64,000 nt of DNA from Thalassomonas actiniarum (lineage in GTDB: Bacteria; Pseudomonadota; Gammaproteobacteria; Enterobacterales; Alteromonadaceae): NCBI RefSeq assembly GCF_000948975.2, contig NZ_CP059735.1, positions 2,480,001-2,544,000 of the forward strand. Direction: 5' to 3'. Of this stretch, positions 45,067 to 52,224 are shown piece by piece. A program made the translations under genes and the position numbers. The notes beneath the pieces were generated by a model, which made no database searches, was not told the origin of the DNA, and saw nothing but the letters and a program-made list of their open reading frames with translations. Positions within the stretch are counted from its first letter, which is position 1. The number at the start of each line of letters is the position of its first letter.

Positions 45067-45762
45067 TTACTCTCTCTGCTTAACGGAAATATGAATCTTC
45101 ACATCCCCCCACAGCAGGCAGGAACCTAAGTGGAAAATCGACATCAACACAGCATAGTTCCATTCCAGGATATTTTCCCGCTCAAAGCTGCTATTGCCGC
45201 TGTAGGAAAGGAACAGGCTGATCAGGCCCAAGGCTAAAATACAGATCACTACCCCTATCTGGTAGCGTATCACGGCGATATAGAGGGGGGAAAAATTCTG
45301 CTGCTTTGTTAATTTAAACAGCTCATTTACCATGATCATTTGTGCAAAGGGGGTGAGGGTGAAAAAAAAGATGATGCCGTATTGGCGCATATACCGGTAG
45401 ATACGGCCGTCGGTGCCCAAAAAATCCGCATAGAGGATCAGAAATAAGGAGGCTATGATGCCTAAGCTGCACATAATAGTTGCCGGCCTTAAGGCTTTTC
45501 CGGCCAGTTGGTTTAACCATTGCCGGGCAATGACCCAGTACCCGGCTAAAAATACCGCCTGGACTATCATGCAGGCGCGAAAAACAAAAATGGCATTGCC
45601 ACGCCGCGCCGCCCGGCTGATGGAAGTGCAACCGTCAAGATAAGGAATACAGCTTGGTACTAACTCGGCGGTGGCACTCATGACATAAACCAGGTTCATC
45701 ACGATAAGGGGTAAAAACGTGACGACAATAGCGAGTGTTTTTGGCTGCATATCTGCAAACAT
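45067..45762 (-). CDS. Six-helix membrane protein, DRAM/Frag1-like
   Basis: A 231-residue membrane protein with six predicted helices. Between helices 1 and 2, the extracytoplasmic loop LVPSCIPYLDGCTSISRAAR matches the conserved loop of the Frag1/DRAM/Sfk1 family (Pro-Tyr/Ser-x-Gly). The family is implicated in membrane lipid organisation in eukaryotes; bacterial roles are unknown. Its stop lies 13 bases before the start of the Omp85-like gene, suggesting cotranscription and perhaps a shared envelope role. Confidence 0.6.
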   Translation of the reverse strand: MFADMQPKTLAIVVTFLPLIVMNLVYVMSATAELVPSCIPYLDGCTSISRAARRGNAIFVFRACMIVQAVFLAGYWVIARQWLNQLAGKALRPATIMCSLGIIASLFLILYADFLGTDGRIYRYMRQYGIIFFFTLTPFAQMIMVNELFKLTKQQNFSPLYIAVIRYQIGVVICILALGLISLFLSYSGNSSFERENILEWNYAVLMSIFHLGSCLLWGDVKIHISVKQRE

Positions 45763-46024
45763 AATCAGGGGAACGCTGACCTGATTATAGGTAATAACCC
45801 GTGGTCAGGTATTGAAAATTCACCGTTTGACCGGACTTTTAGCCGTTGATATTGAGGTTATACAAACAGATGGAGGAAAAGGTGGGTACATAAACTCACC
45901 TTTTTCCTAAGTCGGTAACGTTTTGGCCTAAGCCCGGTTAAGTATGCCCGGACAAATCTTAAAACGGATGATTTTCAGCATTATGCTCTCTTTTGCTTCA
46001 TCTCATAACAAAGACGAAGTCAAT

Positions 46025-46567
46025 TTAACATTTTTTGCATTGAGTATTTTTGGGGGTGAAATCAGAGATATTACCTTGAGCATCAAGGGATAATTCACAA
46101 CAGTCGCTAAAACGTTTGTGCAGTTGCTCCCGGGCTTTTTGTACCCTGGATTTCAGGGTCGAGTATTTCAGTTGATTTTGCTCGGCATAGGTCTTTTGCG
46201 ACAGACCGTTGATCTCGATTTGCGTTAACAGTTCGGCGTCTTTTGCGGTTAGCGACTGGATAAAAGGGGTTAGACACCTGGCCAATTGTGTGTGTACGCC
46301 GGGCTGCTCTTGCCGGTACCAGAGTTCATCGTCACCCAGTTTTTGGTCTCTGCCTTTTTGCCGGTAAAAATCTATAATTGTTCGCCGGGCGATTTGAAAC
46401 AGCCAGGCATTAATGCTGGTGTTATCTTTAATGGTCTTCAAGTTCAGGTATGACTTGATCAGTATCTCCTGTAACAAGTCATCGACATCGGCCGGGTTGT
46501 TGATGTTAGCATGAAGAAATGCTTTGAGGTGGTTTTTATATGCTTTCCATATTTGTTCGATATTCAT
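46025..46567 (-). CDS. sigZ: SigZ-type RNA polymerase sigma factor
   Basis: A 180-residue ECF sigma factor. Region 2 (MNIEQIWKAYKNHLKAFL to WLFQIARRTIIDFYRQKGRD) includes the DDLLQEILIKSYLNL recognition of -10, and region 4 (LTQIEINGLSQKTYAEQNQL, SRVQKARE) is at 120-155. The C-tail is Cys-rich: SDCCELSLDAQG then CKKC, the CC and CxxC pairs of the SigZ group and a possible redox or metal switch. Start ATG 46567 fits the family's N-terminus better than 46597. It diverges from the hemerythrin cassette. Confidence 0.85.
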   Translation of the reverse strand: MNIEQIWKAYKNHLKAFLHANINNPADVDDLLQEILIKSYLNLKTIKDNTSINAWLFQIARRTIIDFYRQKGRDQKLGDDELWYRQEQPGVHTQLARCLTPFIQSLTAKDAELLTQIEINGLSQKTYAEQNQLKYSTLKSRVQKAREQLHKRFSDCCELSLDAQGNISDFTPKNTQCKKC

Positions 46568-46824
46568 AATGCCATACCCCGACAAGTGCTCTGTCAAATG
46601 TCATATTTTATTATTAACTACTTGGATAGTAAAAACCGATATCATGTCATAACTTGCTTTTTCGCCAAAGTAGGCGTTTCTTATTTCAGGTCAATATCCC
46701 TAACTTTTTTCCCCTTTACACTTGCCTCATTAAGGTAAAAGTTAAGGTAATAGCGAAAGTGATCGCCAAGGCAATAGCCGGGCCACCAGCGCTAAGATTA
46801 AATTAAGTAAAGGAGTAAACCTCT

Positions 46825-47283
46825 ATGAGTTCAATTCCAGATTATATGACCTGCCAGCACCGTCACTGCGATGATGTTTTTTCTGCTGCCGAATCAGCCG
46901 TTGCCATCGGCAACTGGCCGTTGGCACAGGAAGAATGGCAAATCTTTACCCGGGAACTGGAGGCGCATCTTGAAGCGGAAGAAACTATTTTATTTCCCCG
47001 CTTTGAACAGGCGACCGGCATTACCCAGGGCCCTACTATGGTGATGCGCGGCGAACATGAGCAAATGCGCGCCCTGGTACAGCAGTTAAACCAGGCACTG
47101 GCAGCTGCCGATCAGGAAGTTTATCTGGGCTTGTCGGAAACCTTAATGGTGCTGATGCAGCAACATAATATGAAAGAAGAAATGATGTTGTATCCCATGA
47201 GCCAGCAGCATATCAGCGATGGTGATAAAACATTAAATGATCTTAAGGAATATTGCGAACAAAGCGAAGCCGAGGCGGTTTAG
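46825..47283 (+). CDS. Hemerythrin-like di-iron protein
   Basis: A 152-residue four-helix protein. Hemerythrin ligands appear as HRHCDD (His12/14), HLEAEETILFPRFE (HxxxE), HEQM and HNMKEEMMLYP (HxxxE). These support binding of two irons, used for O2 or nitric oxide handling and repair of iron centres (YtfE-like and DNRA-linked types). It leads a tight plus-strand cassette with a DUF2249 protein and a polytopic membrane protein. A ribosome binding aaaggag is 12 bases upstream. Confidence 0.88.
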   Translation: MSSIPDYMTCQHRHCDDVFSAAESAVAIGNWPLAQEEWQIFTRELEAHLEAEETILFPRFEQATGITQGPTMVMRGEHEQMRALVQQLNQALAAADQEVYLGLSETLMVLMQQHNMKEEMMLYPMSQQHISDGDKTLNDLKEYCEQSEAEAV

Positions 47284-47309
47284 GGGCAGGAATAATTTGA
47301 GTGTAAGAC

Positions 47310-47621
47310 ATGGATGAAATTTATCTTGATGTCAGTGAATTGGCTCCGCCGGATCCCATGAGCAAAATTCTCATGGCTCTGGCTGAGCTGCAAGCTGGCC
47401 AGTATCTTAGGGTCGCGCACAGCCGTGAGCCGGTACCGCTTTATGAAAAGCTGCAGCCTGCAGGCTGGGGATATTCGTGCCAGGTTAATAGCCCTGATGC
47501 TGCTAATCAGGGGGCCGAGAACCCAAACACAGCTATCCGTTATTTTATTTATATCTACCGTTTAGCCGAGCAAGACCGGCTGTTGGATTACTTGTTGGCA
47601 ACGGATAAAGCACGGCTATGA
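47310..47621 (+). CDS. DUF2249 protein
   Basis: A 103-residue protein: LDVSELAPPDPMSKIL and GQYLRVAHSREPVPLYEKLQPAGWGYSCQV match DUF2249, a domain with a fold like the SirA/TusA family, found often fused or adjacent to hemerythrin proteins. It overlaps the next gene by 4 bases (start at 47618), indicating translational coupling. A role in iron or nitric oxide biology is inferred from the neighbours. Confidence 0.82.
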   Translation: MDEIYLDVSELAPPDPMSKILMALAELQAGQYLRVAHSREPVPLYEKLQPAGWGYSCQVNSPDAANQGAENPNTAIRYFIYIYRLAEQDRLLDYLLATDKARL

Positions 47622-48958
47622 AACTCAGCGGTTTATCTTTTTCCGTGATGCCGCCGTTAACTGTTCCATTTCGTTATTTTATTAGCGCGGCGTTGATGGT
47701 AATTTTATTGGCGGGCTTTATTTTTTTCGCCGGACCGGATCCCTGGCTTAGCCGCTGGCATCCGGCCATGCTGACCATCACCCACGGTTTTACCTTAGGT
47801 TTTATTACTACGGTGATGATGGGGGCATTATTGCAGCTACTGCCTGTGGTTGGTGGGGTCGGTATTCCCAAGGTGCGCTTATTAGGCGGTGCCTGTCATG
47901 TGCTGCATGTCTGCGGCAGCGTGATTTTGATGTTAGCTTTTGTCTGGTCCCAGCCGCAGCAGTTGCTTTTGATGCAAACGGCGCTGGCACTTTTGCTTAC
48001 GGGATTTTGCTTATATCTGGTGGCGGTAACCTGGGTGTTAGCGCAAAAGCTGAGCCAGGGAGCGACGATAAATGCCATCCGTCTGGCGGTATTGGCTTTA
48101 GCCGTTACCGTGATCTTGGGGGGCTTGCTGCTTAGCCGCAATTTAGGCATCGAGTTTATTCCCGGGCATAAGGTTTATACCAATTTACACGTGTTTGCCG
48201 GGCTGGCGGGATGGGTAGCCATGTTGATCATCGGGGTCAGTTTTCAGGTGATCCCCATGTTCCATGTCGCACCAGATTTTCCCAAATGGTTGAGTCGATC
48301 GTTTCCCTTGCTGATTTTAACTCTCTTGTTTTGGTTATTTTGGCGGGGATTAAACAGCCCTAACATCGGTGAAAGTAGCGGAGTGCTGAGTGAACCTGTA
48401 CTGCTGTTATTATTGCTTAACTGTTTATTTGCCGCTGTATTATTGCGGGTGATAGCCCGGCGCAAACGTAAAGTACCTGATAATACCCTGGATTATTGGC
48501 GCTTATCGGCAGTTAGTTTATTTGTGATCACCGCCGTTTTCCTGATGCCAGAAGATGCTCTGCCGGAACTGTTTAACAGCAAAAAACACATGTGGCTGAT
48601 GGCAGCGTATCTTTATTTTTATGTGCTCTCGGTGATCCAGGGATTGCTGTTAAAGATCTTACCCTTTTTAAGTTATAACCATTTGCAGCAACAATGTTTA
48701 ATGAATTTTCAGGCGATGCAGTATTTGCCGAACATGCATGAACTGTTGCCGAAAAAGTATGGCCGCCTGCTTTTTATCAGCCATATACTCAGTGGTTTGA
48801 GTTTGCTGGTGACTGTGCTTTATCCTGCCTTTTATTGGCTGTTCGCCTTGTTACTCCTGATTGAATTTTGCGGTTTATTTTATTTAATGCTCAAAACCCT
48901 GGTTTTATATTTGGGCTGTAAAAGTAAAATGGCAGAATTGGAGCTGGCCAACGGCTAA
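47618..48958 (+). CDS. NnrS-like polytopic membrane protein
   Basis: A 446-residue protein with about twelve helices. It has conserved His residues in helices: WHPAMLTITHGFTLGF, CHVLHVCGS, GHKVYTNLHVFAGLAGW and the QVIPMFH end, reminiscent of NnrS-type and heme-copper-oxidase-like helix pairs that may bind heme. Proteins of this type sit with hemerythrin and DUF2249 genes in nitric oxide response clusters. Coupled by a 4-base overlap to DUF2249. Heme binding is inferred from His pattern only. Confidence 0.75.
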   Translation: MKLSGLSFSVMPPLTVPFRYFISAALMVILLAGFIFFAGPDPWLSRWHPAMLTITHGFTLGFITTVMMGALLQLLPVVGGVGIPKVRLLGGACHVLHVCGSVILMLAFVWSQPQQLLLMQTALALLLTGFCLYLVAVTWVLAQKLSQGATINAIRLAVLALAVTVILGGLLLSRNLGIEFIPGHKVYTNLHVFAGLAGWVAMLIIGVSFQVIPMFHVAPDFPKWLSRSFPLLILTLLFWLFWRGLNSPNIGESSGVLSEPVLLLLLLNCLFAAVLLRVIARRKRKVPDNTLDYWRLSAVSLFVITAVFLMPEDALPELFNSKKHMWLMAAYLYFYVLSVIQGLLLKILPFLSYNHLQQQCLMNFQAMQYLPNMHELLPKKYGRLLFISHILSGLSLLVTVLYPAFYWLFALLLLIEFCGLFYLMLKTLVLYLGCKSKMAELELANG

Positions 48959-49134
48959 TCAAGACAATGAAGCCATTACTTTTTATGGGGGCTCGTCTTT
49001 TTGAGGTTATCCTCAAGTTGTTGTTATAGCAAAGAGCGCAGGTTAACGCTAAGTACAGGCGCTTGAATATAGCGCTTGACTTAGGCATAAAAAATAACCA
49101 TGATCCCCAAAATAAAGGGATGAGTTGTAGAGGT

Positions 49135-49404
49135 ATGATTTTTAATATGGCAAATTTTTCAGGAGCGCATTTAAAAAGTCTGCGCAAAGAGGCGGGTTTA
49201 ACACAAAAAGAATTGGCGTCGAGAATCGGCCTCAGTCGTGAAACCGTTGTTGCCATTGAAAATGAATATGTCGGCTCTATCGACAAGCTCAGTATCGAAG
49301 TTGTCAACTCTTGGTGGGCAGTGTGTCGCCGCACTGTTTCTGCAAAAACCAAGGAATCTTTTAAAAGCCAGATCTTAAGGTTCTTCAACATCCAAAATTC
49401 ATGA
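49135..49404 (+). CDS. XRE-family HTH regulator
   Basis: An 89-residue protein with one HTH domain: LKSLRKEAGLTQKELASRIG, LSRETVVAIEN. A short tail with RTVSAKTKESFKSQILRFF follows. Starts at 49120, 49135 and 49147 are possible; gaggt precedes 49135 closely, so the exact start is uncertain. Its stop overlaps by 4 bases with the next gene, a multi-helix membrane protein, so the two products probably work together. The secreted repeat protein gene follows them, making a possible three-gene unit. Confidence 0.75.
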   Translation: MIFNMANFSGAHLKSLRKEAGLTQKELASRIGLSRETVVAIENEYVGSIDKLSIEVVNSWWAVCRRTVSAKTKESFKSQILRFFNIQNS

Positions 49405-50105
49405 TACTGAATTTATATCTGCGCAAGTTATTTACCCCGATACTGGTTATTACTTTTGCGCTAATAGGCGTATATACCTTTGGTTATGCCGAATATTTTG
49501 ATCGTTGGTTTTTACTTGGCTTGGTAATGTTTTTCCTGGTAAAAGTAAAGACCCGTGATGTGAATATGGCCGGGCTTATTGCCATTATCATTTTTGAACG
49601 TTCGGTTGAAGAAATCGGTTTCTTCATCGAAAATCATTTTGATTCAAAAGTGATTATTTATTTGTGCGCAGCAGCACTCATGTATAAGTTAAAATACGAT
49701 CAAGTGGTTAAAAAGCTTTGCATTCCTTTGTTGATGTCAATAATTTTAGCTGAATGTTATTGGTATTTTATAGGCTATCAACCGCCGCGGATTCATGCGT
49801 ATGTTCTGATGCTTCTGGTTAATATAATTACCAGACATTTATTATTTATGCGGGTGCCTCTTACCGATAAAATGGTCAAAGGAGGGAAGTTTTTACCTCT
49901 GGATCTAAAACTTTATGATTTATCAAAGTGGGGTATTTGGATAATAGCTGTGATGATATCGGAATATTTGATCCGACATTTGACTCCTTTAAACCCTTTA
50001 TATTTTTACCAAGTATATTCAATGTTAATGCACTCCATAGCTGTATTAACTCTTTTCTATTTCACCGAAGATTATTTGCGTTCTCGTTTTATTTTAGACG
50101 CCTAA
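49401..50105 (+). CDS. Polytopic membrane protein coupled to the HTH gene
   Basis: A 234-residue, very hydrophobic protein with seven to eight transmembrane helices and short charged loops (VKVKTRDVNM, KYDQVVKKL, DKMVKGGKF). No family recognised. It is AT-richer than the neighbours (many tta, att, ttt codons), which hints at foreign origin or relaxed codon use. Translation is coupled to the upstream XRE gene by ATGA overlap. With the repeat protein 115 bases downstream, a sensor, exporter or processing role is possible but not shown. Confidence 0.65.
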   Translation: MILNLYLRKLFTPILVITFALIGVYTFGYAEYFDRWFLLGLVMFFLVKVKTRDVNMAGLIAIIIFERSVEEIGFFIENHFDSKVIIYLCAAALMYKLKYDQVVKKLCIPLLMSIILAECYWYFIGYQPPRIHAYVLMLLVNIITRHLLFMRVPLTDKMVKGGKFLPLDLKLYDLSKWGIWIIAVMISEYLIRHLTPLNPLYFYQVYSMLMHSIAVLTLFYFTEDYLRSRFILDA

Positions 50106-50219
50106 TACCTGAATAACTTTTGCTCAGTCTGGCATGTCTTTGCCTTGTTATTTTGAATCCTGATAATAGTTGATGTGGACCCTGAGCCACTTCTTATCAC
50201 TATTAACAGAGACAAAATA

Positions 50220-50951
50220 ATGAACTTATTTAAATTAGCAACTTTATTTTTATGTTTAACCTTTCCAGTAACAACTTTAGCTGCCGGAGGGAAGAAGGTA
50301 CCGCCGGTTGAAGTTCTCTTAGCTGCCGGTGGAAAGAAGGTACCGCCGGTTGAAGTTCTCTTAGCTGCCGGAGGGAAGAAGGTACCGCCGGTTGAAGTTC
50401 TCTTAGTTGCCGGTGGAAAGAAGGTACCGCCGGTTGAAGTTCTCTTAGCTGCCGGTGGAAAGAAGGTACCGCCGGTTGAAGTTCTCTTAGCTGCCGGTGG
50501 AAAGAAGGTACCGCCGGTTGAAGTTCTCTTAGCTGCCGGTGGAAAGAAGGTACCGCCGGTTGAAGTTCTCTTAGCTGCCGGTGGAAAGAAGGTACCGCCG
50601 GTTGAAGTTCTCTTAGCTGCCGGTGGAAAGAAGGTACCGCCGGTTGAAGTTCTCTTAGCTGCCGGAGGGAAGAAGGTACCGCCGGTTGAAGTTCTCTTAG
50701 CTGCCGGTGGAAAGAAGGTACCGCCGGTTGAAGTTCTCTTAGCTGCCGGTGGGAAGAAGGTACCGCCGGTTGAAGTTCTCTTAGCTGCCGGAGGGAAGAA
50801 GGTACCGCCGGTTGAAGTTCTCTTAGCTGCCGGAGGGAAGAAGGTACCACCGGTTGAAATGATTACTGGTATTTATTACGTAATTAGTTCTGAATTAACA
50901 GGAGTGAAAAAGGGCCATGAAAAATCGTCTTTTTACTTACTCTTAGGTTAA
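50220..50951 (+). CDS. Secreted protein with fourteen 14-residue tandem repeats
   Basis: A 243-residue protein. The signal peptide (residues 1-20, FKLATLFLCLTFPVTTLA) is followed directly by fourteen copies of AAGGKKVPPVEVLL (the last copy ends after VE), then a 30-residue tail MITGIYYVISSELTGVKKG and onward. Copy differences are nearly all synonymous, so the peptide sequence is held by selection. Each unit has a Lys-Lys pair, a double Gly and a Glu eight residues before the second Gly. Start ATG at 50220 is chosen for its signal peptide; gagac lies 8 bases upstream. Function unknown: a structural polymer, a multi-peptide precursor or a surface protein. Confidence 0.7.
   Translation: MNLFKLATLFLCLTFPVTTLAAGGKKVPPVEVLLAAGGKKVPPVEVLLAAGGKKVPPVEVLLVAGGKKVPPVEVLLAAGGKKVPPVEVLLAAGGKKVPPVEVLLAAGGKKVPPVEVLLAAGGKKVPPVEVLLAAGGKKVPPVEVLLAAGGKKVPPVEVLLAAGGKKVPPVEVLLAAGGKKVPPVEVLLAAGGKKVPPVEVLLAAGGKKVPPVEMITGIYYVISSELTGVKKGHEKSSFYLLLG
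50280..50858 (+). repeat. Fourteen tandem 42-bp repeats
   Basis: Units start every 42 bases from 50280 to 50826; thirteen are complete and the fourteenth stops after 33 bases. All share ggtaccgccggttgaag and vary mostly at the GGA/GGT and GGG/GGA Gly codons. Copy 4 has GTT for GCT (Val for Ala) and copy 14 CCA for CCG. There are no spacers between units, so this is a minisatellite in a gene and not a CRISPR array. Confidence 0.97.
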
Positions 50952-51005
50952 GTAAAAACACTTTAAAAACATAGAAAAACAAAATGTGCAGCACATTCCA
51001 CTTTG

Positions 51006-51051
51006 TATAATGTATAGTACTCCACTATCAGCGAGGATGCTGGAGTACTAT
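51006..51051 (+). promoter_or_regulatory. TATAAT box next to an 11-bp hairpin
   Basis: TATAAT (51006-51011) is followed at once by a perfect inverted repeat atagtactcca / tggagtactat (51014-51024 with 51041-51051; 16-base loop). No good -35 is visible. A transcript starting about 51018 would begin within the left arm. It may be an operator for the gene at 51186 or a 5' stem-loop; both are guesses. Confidence 0.4.
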
Positions 51052-51185
51052 CAACAGGTTTGTTTGATAATGAGTCGTAAGTTACTCACAACATCTTCAA
51101 CCAACTCTGGCATTACTTATTTAGTGCGGCTTTCAGAGCTCTGTTACAGCTAAGTTAGTACCTATGTGATTAAAAGGATGTAGTC

Positions 51186-51620
51186 GTGACACCTGCAAAA
51201 ATAACTGAATTTTTCACCTTACTTAAGATGGTCGGTTTTGTCGACAATACCGAATATCAAGCCCGGGGTGATGCCAGTGTCTCATATTCTTTTGGCCGTT
51301 TAATGTATAAAAACGGTGCGCCTGCCACTTCACAGGGCACGGGTTATCAAAAACGTTTTCTAATCGATTATTTACCTGAATGGTGTGTGGCCTACGCAGA
51401 AAACGGTCAGTTTAAACTTTCGGTGTTTTCACAAAAATGGGGGGACGACGGTATACCCGTGACGCATGAAAATGTCATGCCTTTCATTACCGCTGCGCAG
51501 TTGCTGATGTATGTACAGGAATTGCAAAAAATCTCTCATACCAAGGCGCTTATGGCGATGAAAAAAGCCCAGCAGGAAGAGCCAACCATTCACTCCCCGG
51601 TCAAACAGCAATATTATTAA
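51186..51620 (+). CDS. Hypothetical protein, unknown function
   Basis: A 144-residue soluble protein with GTG start; aaggatg is 5 bases upstream. The middle (FGRLMYKNGAPATSQGTGYQ, RFLIDYLPEWCVAYAENG) is beta-rich, and the end (MPFITAAQLLMYVQELQKI then charged) helical. I recognise no family. It lies in a group of small genes between the repeat protein and the YHYH lipoprotein with unrelated-looking products, suggesting accessory DNA. Confidence 0.5.
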   Translation: MTPAKITEFFTLLKMVGFVDNTEYQARGDASVSYSFGRLMYKNGAPATSQGTGYQKRFLIDYLPEWCVAYAENGQFKLSVFSQKWGDDGIPVTHENVMPFITAAQLLMYVQELQKISHTKALMAMKKAQQEEPTIHSPVKQQYY

Positions 51621-51752
51621 TCATCCATATACGTTGGTTGATATTTTCTTGTGTTTTATATCGATGAGCCTCCAATAGTCCCGGTAGTAGTAGGTTTCTA
51701 TAACTAAGCAGACTACAATTACACTAGGTAAACGAGGCTAAAGGTGATCGCT

Positions 51753-52040
51753 ATGTCTCATATTTATGGTCTGGAAAAAACACACATGGCGGTGTTTAAC
51801 TTGGTAGGGCCGGGCTCGATGAAAAGCCGGCTGGAAAATGCCGTGAATAGCCACTTGCTGCATATCTGTGTTGAAGCCGATATTCCAAAAGAATTGTCTG
51901 ATGACTACCGGAATATTGTTGAGACGCTTTGGCCGCGAGGTAGGCGTTCTATCATAGCTAAACTCTCAGAAGTCGAAGCTGAACATTACGCTCAGAAGAT
52001 AGTGGTTTTGCATGAAAAAATGGCGCATATCGTTCACTAA
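51753..52040 (+). CDS. Small hypothetical protein
   Basis: A 95-residue protein: MSHIYGLEKTHMAVFNLVGP at the start, then ETLWPRGRRSIIAKLSEVEAEHYAQKIV. It has helical, basic-acidic balance and no recognised domain. aaaggtg lies 5 bases before ATG 51753, so this start is preferred to GTG 51744. Not resembling its neighbours. Possibly a regulatory protein, but this is not supported. Confidence 0.45.
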   Translation: MSHIYGLEKTHMAVFNLVGPGSMKSRLENAVNSHLLHICVEADIPKELSDDYRNIVETLWPRGRRSIIAKLSEVEAEHYAQKIVVLHEKMAHIVH

Positions 52041-52224
52041 CCAGGGAGGTTTGCGGTAAATATACAATCCCGGCAATTAGCCACTCAATTGCAGGTTTGC
52101 CGGTAATAATCTGTTGCAGCCGAGCTAACCACCAGATTCACATTAATACATAAAGTTTGCACATTCGCTGCACATTCCCTAGGCATACTTTTTTCATCTT
52201 AACCAAGATAGATGGAAGATAAGT

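Noticed and set aside
46598-46824. FNR/NnrR-type box before the hemerythrin cassette
   Set aside because: No TTGAT-N4-ATCAA-like dyad could be found in the gap.
50230-50850. 206-residue minus-strand frame over the tandem repeats
   Set aside because: It exists only because the 42-base unit is divisible by 3 and free of stops on the other strand; it has no start context and no signal peptide.
50280-50858. Possible CRISPR array
   Set aside because: Units are directly adjacent without unique spacers, and the array is in frame inside a gene with a signal peptide.
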